Below, one piece after another: positions 41,292 through 44,832 of a DNA stretch of 44,832 nucleotides (positions are counted from its first letter, which is position 1; each line of letters starts with the position of its first letter). A program made the translations under genes and the position numbers. The notes under the pieces were generated by a model. That model searched no databases. It was not told the DNA's origin and saw only the letters and a list, made by a program, of their open reading frames with translations. This stretch comes from Caulobacter hibisci. Lineage in GTDB: Bacteria > Pseudomonadota > Alphaproteobacteria > Caulobacterales > Caulobacteraceae. Where the stretch lies: assembly GCF_016135805.1 (NCBI RefSeq), contig NZ_JADWOX010000027.1:1-44832 (forward strand), in the 5' to 3' direction.

Positions 41292-41708
41292 ACCTTCCTC
41301 CCGAGCTGTTGCACCCGGTCAGAATGCAGCACCACGATCCGGACGGCTCAGCGCCGGCAGGAAGGACATACGGACTAAGCGGTGCGCGCTCGCATCAGCG
41401 AGCGCTCATGACAAATGAAGCCGGCAAGGAGACCGCGCAAAGCGCGTGTCGGAACGTCCGCGTCGAGCGGCCGGCGGCAGGCCAAAGCCTGCCCGAAGGC
41501 GGCGCGCCCGTAGGAGAGCCGAAAGGCTCGGGACCGAGCGTGACCGCCGGCCGCTCTCCGTCTCAGGTGGAGCCGGTCGCGAAAGCGAGCGGCGGGAACC
41601 GCACCTTGCGCCGCCGAGAAACGCCACAGAAGGCAATTGGCGCGACGGAGCGGTAACGCGCAAGTGGTACAGCTACTCGGTTCACCCCAGAATCGCTGCT
41701 GAGTTTCG
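41292..41708. ncRNA. Highly structured non-coding flank of IS110; candidate bridge RNA and a second folded RNA
   Basis: About 415 bp without a credible gene. A hairpin with 8-bp arms lies at 41386-41405, near the transposase start. Further out, a 12-bp long-range stem (41466-41477 with 41544-41555) encloses hairpins GCAGGC-CAAA-GCCTGC and GAGCC-GAAA-GGCTC (41516-41529), and TCGC-GAAA-GCGA lies at 41577-41588. The GAAA (GNRA) loops are on the plus strand, opposite to the transposase. IS110 bridge RNAs lie upstream of the transposase in the IS110 group; the exact RNA and strand are not determined. Confidence 0.4.
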
Positions 41709-42212
41709 ATGTCCAAGGCCAAGATTTTCGTCGCCGTCGCCCTCCTTCTACCGCTCGGCTCTATCCTGATCAGGACTCATTTGGATGCCGAACGCTCCCG
41801 CGCCTTTACGGAGAGTCTGGCCGATCCCTCCAAGCCGCCAGTCCTCACCAAAGCTCAGCGCGATCCCCAATTCACGATTGGAACCTGGATCGGGGTGCAG
41901 TCCAAAGCTTCGGACTGCGTCACCGCCGACGAATACATGGACAGACGCGCCACATCGAAGACGGTCCGACGCGGCGGACATTCGCGCACCTACTACCTTG
42001 CGGATTATGTGCGTTCATGCGCCGGCGTGTTCGACAGCATGGTGGGCGTCATTCGCCCGCAAGCCGTCAAATGGTGCGCCTATCGCAAGACCGATCAACG
42101 ACTTGAGACGCTTTGCCAAGATTGGGAAAACAATCTTCCAGCCTACAGGGCTCAGTTCGACCTCGTGAACGGCCCCACGCTGCGTCGATATAAAGCGTTC
42201 ATTGGCCAGTAG
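41709..42212 (+). CDS. Unknown secreted or membrane-anchored protein
   Basis: A 167-residue protein with an N-terminal hydrophobic segment (about residues 5-21, KIFVAVALLLPLGSILI), then a soluble part with three or four Cys (ASDCVTADEYMD, VRSCAGVFDSM, VKWCAYRK, TLCQDW) that could form disulfides. No family recognised. Base composition is less G/C-rich than the ICE genes, and it lies between two insertion sequences. Confidence 0.65.
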   Translation: MSKAKIFVAVALLLPLGSILIRTHLDAERSRAFTESLADPSKPPVLTKAQRDPQFTIGTWIGVQSKASDCVTADEYMDRRATSKTVRRGGHSRTYYLADYVRSCAGVFDSMVGVIRPQAVKWCAYRKTDQRLETLCQDWENNLPAYRAQFDLVNGPTLRRYKAFIGQ

Positions 42213-42393
42213 CTTTCGCCTTGGTCCTCGCCGTCGCCGATTGGGACCGGCAGACGTAGCGAGGCTGCAGGCCGACCGGGGGCGTCCTTGAACGATCGCT
42301 CGACGCTCTGAACGCGTAGCCGGCCTTCAGGCCAGAAGTTCTTCCGGCTCATGGACGAGTGGCCTGCCCCCGAGGGGTGATCCGGGTTCAATG

Positions 42394-43323
42394 TTAGTGG
42401 ATGGCATTTGCTGACGCCACGGTTTGGTTGGGCGAGCGCGCGCCCTCCACAGCTGGCGCGCTCGCCCATGGCACGACGGTTCCGCCGCGGGGGATGATCG
42501 TTTCTGGCGCCGGCGGTCGGTAGCCCAGCGAGCTGTGCGGCCTGACGGCGTTGAAGTGCCGCTGCCAGGCCTCGATCAGCACCTGGGCCTCGGCGAGGCT
42601 GAAGAACAGCTCGCCGTTCAGCAGTTCGTCGCGCAGCTTCGAATTGAAGCTCTCGCAGTAGCCATTTTCCCAGGGGCTGCCGGGCTCGATGTAGGCGGTC
42701 TGCGAGCCGACGGCGGCGATCCAGTCGCGTAGGGCCTGGGCGATGAACTCAGGGCCATTGTCGGATCGCACATAGGCTGGCGGCCCCCGCAGAATCATCA
42801 GGTCGGCCAGGGTCTCCAGAACGTCGGTGGAGTTGAGCCGTCGTTTGACCCGGATCGCCAGGGCCTCGCGGGTGAACTCGTCGATGACGCAGAGCATGCG
42901 GAATTTCCGTCCATCGTGGGTGCGGTCCTCGACGAAGTCGTAGGACCAGACGTGGTTGGGCCGCTCGGCGCGCAGGCGCACGCACGAGCCATCGTTCAGC
43001 CAGAGACGGCCACGCTTTGGCTGTTTCTGTGGGACCTTCAGCCCCTCCCGTCGCCAGATCCGCTGCACCCGCTTGGCGTTGACCGCCCAGCCAGCGTGGC
43101 GCAGCAGAGCGGTGATCCGCCGATAGCCGTAGCGGCCGTAGGCCTTGGCCAGGGCGATGATGTCGGCGGTCAACGCCGCCTCGTCGTCGCGGCCGCGGGG
43201 CGGCTTGCGCTGGGTGGATCGATGTTGTCGGAGCACCGCGCAGGCGCGGCGCTCCGACACGCCAAGCTCGGCCCGCACCTGGTCGATGCAGGCCCGGCGA
43301 CGAGCGGGGCTTAGAAGTTTCCC
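42394..43323 (-). CDS. IS3-family transposase OrfB (DDE integrase part)
   Basis: About 309 residues beginning GKLLSPARRRACIDQ in the frame that overlaps the end of OrfA. HTH_21 region (YGRYGYRRITALLRHAGW), then the rve integrase domain: WSYDFVEDRT (first Asp), VRSDNGPEFIAQ (second Asp) and SPWENGYCESFNSKLRDE (Glu). Produced as an OrfAB fusion by -1 frameshifting near GGGGAAAC at the OrfA end; it lacks its own clear start. It appears intact. Confidence 0.93.
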   Translation of the reverse strand, partial: GKLLSPARRRACIDQVRAELGVSERRACAVLRQHRSTQRKPPRGRDDEAALTADIIALAKAYGRYGYRRITALLRHAGWAVNAKRVQRIWRREGLKVPQKQPKRGRLWLNDGSCVRLRAERPNHVWSYDFVEDRTHDGRKFRMLCVIDEFTREALAIRVKRRLNSTDVLETLADLMILRGPPAYVRSDNGPEFIAQALRDWIAAVGSQTAYIEPGSPWENGYCESFNSKLRDELLNGELFFSLAEAQVLIEAWQRHFNAVRPHSSLGYRPPAPETIIPRGGTVVPWASAPAVEGARSPNQTVASANAIH

Positions 43324-43601
43324 CGGGCGGCCTGGGTGAGGATCAGCTTGTCCAGCGTCAGGTCCGACACCGCCCGCCGCAGCCGGGCGTTCTCCAGCTC
43401 CAGATCCTTCAGCCGCTTCACCTGGTCGCTCTTGAGGCCGCCATACTCCGCGCGCCAGCGGAAGTACGTCGTCTCCGTCACCGCAATCGTCCTGACCGCC
43501 TCGGCGATCGACTGACCTTGTGCTGTCAGCACATCTACCTGCCGCAGCTTGGCGACGATCTCTTCCGGCTTGTGCCGCTTCCTTGCCATCTCTCGTTCCA
43601 T
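43311..43601 (-). CDS. IS3-family transposase OrfA
   Basis: A 96-residue protein: HTH (KPEEIVAKLRQVDVLTAQGQSIAEAVRTI) then a leucine-zipper region (KDLELENARLRRAVSDLTLDKLIL). It ends QAARGNF, where the ribosome is expected to shift into the OrfB frame. ATG at 43601 or 43589. Confidence 0.92.
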   Translation of the reverse strand: MEREMARKRHKPEEIVAKLRQVDVLTAQGQSIAEAVRTIAVTETTYFRWRAEYGGLKSDQVKRLKDLELENARLRRAVSDLTLDKLILTQAARGNF

Positions 43602-43657
43602 CCAAAATGGTCCTCAGACCAACTTACGGGATGGATCACTTCAGAGGGGGCAGACCA

Positions 43658-43729
43658 CTGTCGGTGGGGCTGGAGCACATCGACGACATCCTGGCCGATC
43701 TCGACCAGGCTCTTTCGACCGCAGGGTGA
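43658..43729 (+). pseudogene. 3' remnant of an O-acetyl/succinylhomoserine sulfhydrylase-like gene
   Basis: The 23 codons directly after the IS right end read LSVGLEHIDDILADLDQAL then STAG and a stop. This is the conserved C-terminus of Cys/Met-metabolism PLP enzymes (MetY/MetZ type). The left side of the IS carries no matching upstream part, so the rest of the gene was deleted. Confidence 0.7.
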
Positions 43730-43891
43730 CCGATCAGCGCCGTCGGCAATCGCGGACGGCGCCCCCTCCGGTCGACGACCAGCAGCCGGACCGACGAAGC
43801 GATTGAACCGATCTTCTTGCTTGCAAGGGCACGCACACCTGTTCGCGACCACTCATCGGGTGTGTTCACGCGAACAGGGCGAGTTCGGCTG

Positions 43892-44446
43892 TTAAAGTAA
43901 CGCCGCGCTAGCGTCTTCGAGATCCCAACCACGTGCGGCGGCCTTCCTCCTGAGCGCAGCTAGCCTTCGATCCGTCTGCACCAAGTCCGCGTAGGCGTCA
44001 CTCGCTCGATAAAGTCCCGCGATCACCAGACCTAAGCCACCCACGAAAGAAAAGAGTTCTGGGTGGGCGCTAGGTTGAGTCAGTCTGATAAAGACCGCTG
44101 CAAGCAAGATCATCATGGCGTAACCGCCACCCAAAATGACAATCAAAGTCGCCATAAGGATATCCGCGATCGCCACCGCAGGTGATCGGCGAATGAGTTG
44201 TAGACGATTGAGACGCCAAGCCATTCTGTTGATGCGAAAGTCGCGCCACCGCCCCGCGAGCGACTGGGCGTTGCTCGAAAACGTACGCCGAACGACCGGC
44301 CAAGCAGACGTGGCCGCAATCCAAGCTGCTGTGGCCGCGATGTTGACCGCGAAGGCGACGACAACGACATCGCGCCACCACTCCCAATTCCTGACGCCCA
44401 ACAGGACCTCCCCAAGACTAAGCTTGGAATGGTATCGATTCGGCAT
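43892..44446 (-). CDS. Unknown membrane protein
   Basis: A 184-residue protein with about four membrane segments: VVVVAFAVNIAATAAWIAAT (near 27-46), ADILMATLIVILGGGYAMMILLAAVFI (near 94-120) and LFSFVGGLGLVIAGLY (near 130-146). A cytosolic Arg-rich loop (RTFSSNAQSLAGRWRDFRINR) lies between. It ends with a charged helix. Not recognised. Composition is lower in G/C than the ICE genes, suggesting chromosomal or other-origin DNA. Confidence 0.65.
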   Translation of the reverse strand: MPNRYHSKLSLGEVLLGVRNWEWWRDVVVVAFAVNIAATAAWIAATSAWPVVRRTFSSNAQSLAGRWRDFRINRMAWRLNRLQLIRRSPAVAIADILMATLIVILGGGYAMMILLAAVFIRLTQPSAHPELFSFVGGLGLVIAGLYRASDAYADLVQTDRRLAALRRKAAARGWDLEDASAALL

Positions 44447-44832
44447 GGCCCGGCACAGAGGTGCTCCTGCCTGAATGCGGTGGCGCGGTTGTCATTTCCC
44501 ACCGCTTCCGATGCCGCGCGAGACCCGTCATTGGGATTCTGGCTTTCGCTACCGCCTCCATGGACCTTCGCCATTCAGCTTGGCGCTTGCGCGCAAAGCC
44601 CCTCCCCTGCGGGCGTAGTCTGGTCGCCATGGACGTAGAGCAGGTCGTCAATGGGCAGCCGAGAAACGTTGTCGTTGCGGCATCGGCACGCTTCGTCGGA
44701 GCCGCCTTGCTTGAGGATATCGGGCGTTCGGACATCGCCGACGATCAACTTCCCAGGTCCTGGCGATCGCCTGGCGCAATCCAAGGGTGCACGCAAAGCT
44801 AGACCATGACCCATCACCTGTCTAAGACACAC
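44447..44832. other. Right-edge stretch without a confident gene
   Basis: Open frames exist on both strands (plus 44461-44802; minus 44575 to the edge) but neither product has a recognisable motif or good ribosome-binding site. A gene entering from the right edge cannot be excluded. Confidence 0.35.

Larger units (their letters stand above)
42360..43657 (-). mobile_element. IS3-family insertion sequence (IS407-like), 1298 bp
   Basis: Ends are imperfect inverted repeats: TGGCCTGCCCCC...TGATCC from 42360 and, on the other strand, TGGTCTGCCCCC...TGATCC from 43657. They enclose orfA and orfB. No target-site duplication is visible (CGAG left, CTGT right), which suggests a deletion or recombination at one side. 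Confidence 0.85.

Noticed and set aside
41375..41722. 115-codon minus-strand frame next to IS110
   Set aside because: Translates the hairpin-rich region; Arg/Ala/Cys-rich product with no recognisable domain.
1..44832. CRISPR arrays, rRNA and complete tRNA genes
   Set aside because: No regularly spaced repeat array and no recognisable rRNA or tRNA cloverleaf was seen on either strand by reading.

Overview
The window comes from a high-GC alphaproteobacterium, most likely of the Caulobacteraceae (Caulobacter, Phenylobacterium, Brevundimonas, Asticcacaulis). That placement is an inference from three things: strong G/C third-position bias, a lasso-peptide cluster of the caulosegnin/caulonodin/astexin type, and conjugation genes of the RlxS/TraG/TraF/DUF2840 kind found on alphaproteobacterial integrative and conjugative elements (ICEs). 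Most of positions 1 to about 40,000 reads as one mobile island. No integrase, attachment site or tRNA is visible, so its ends are probably outside the window.

Layout. (1) 1-10,976 is a defence-like region. It holds a SIR2-HerA pair with overlapping start and stop, a DEDDh exonuclease, a 1415-residue protein with a degenerate GHKL ATPase at the N-terminus and a DUF3883 nuclease-like domain at the C-terminus (the plant NO VEIN layout), an unknown gene, and a divergent HTH/GIY-YIG protein. (2) 11,056-18,882 is a tightly coupled conjugation/excision operon on the minus strand: XRE regulator, FseA-like DUF6499/DUF2285 activator, RdfS-like AlpA protein, DUF2840, TraF peptidase, lytic transglycosylase, a small bridging ORF over an oriT-like repeat cluster, RlxS relaxase, TraG coupling protein and a CopG-like protein. 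The mating-pair (trb) genes that often follow are absent here. (3) 19,032-29,715 is a complete lasso-peptide locus. A plus-strand arm encodes an ECF sigma factor, a FecR anti-sigma factor, a FecA-type TonB-dependent transducer and an S9 lasso isopeptidase. A convergent minus-strand arm encodes a GntR regulator, two precursor peptides too short for ordinary gene calling, the RRE/protease B protein and the asparagine-synthetase-like cyclase C. No ABC exporter is seen. (4) 30,048-39,735 is an ICE maintenance/accessory region: XRE, DUF736 genes (one duplicated, inverted and decayed), secreted nuclease, large ParB-like protein, HU, MmcQ/YjbR, DUF3768, and a three-gene GHKL ATPase / STAS-like DUF4325 / membrane-protein operon. 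(5) 40,185-44,832 holds an IS110 element with a highly structured non-coding flank, an IS3-family element that abuts the last 24 codons of a lost sulfhydrylase gene, and two unknown genes.

How the parts work together (inference). The FecR/sigma/TonB receptor arm would sense and import a lasso peptide, the isopeptidase would open it, and the GntR protein would control precursor expression through an inverted repeat ahead of the precursors. The two precursors predict different rings: a 9-residue Ala1-Glu9 ring and an 8-residue Gly1-Glu8 ring. The lasso locus lies between the transfer module and the maintenance module, so it looks like cargo of the mobile element.

Most promising undescribed items: the new lasso-peptide pair on a mobile island; the GHKL/STAS-like/membrane trio; the NO VEIN-like protein beside SIR2-HerA; a duplicated leader-plus-terminator pair framing two unrelated ICE genes; an oriT-like array of AGGTCCCGG repeats; and the structured RNA-like region beside IS110. 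All calls rest on reading the sequence and family knowledge. No database search was run.
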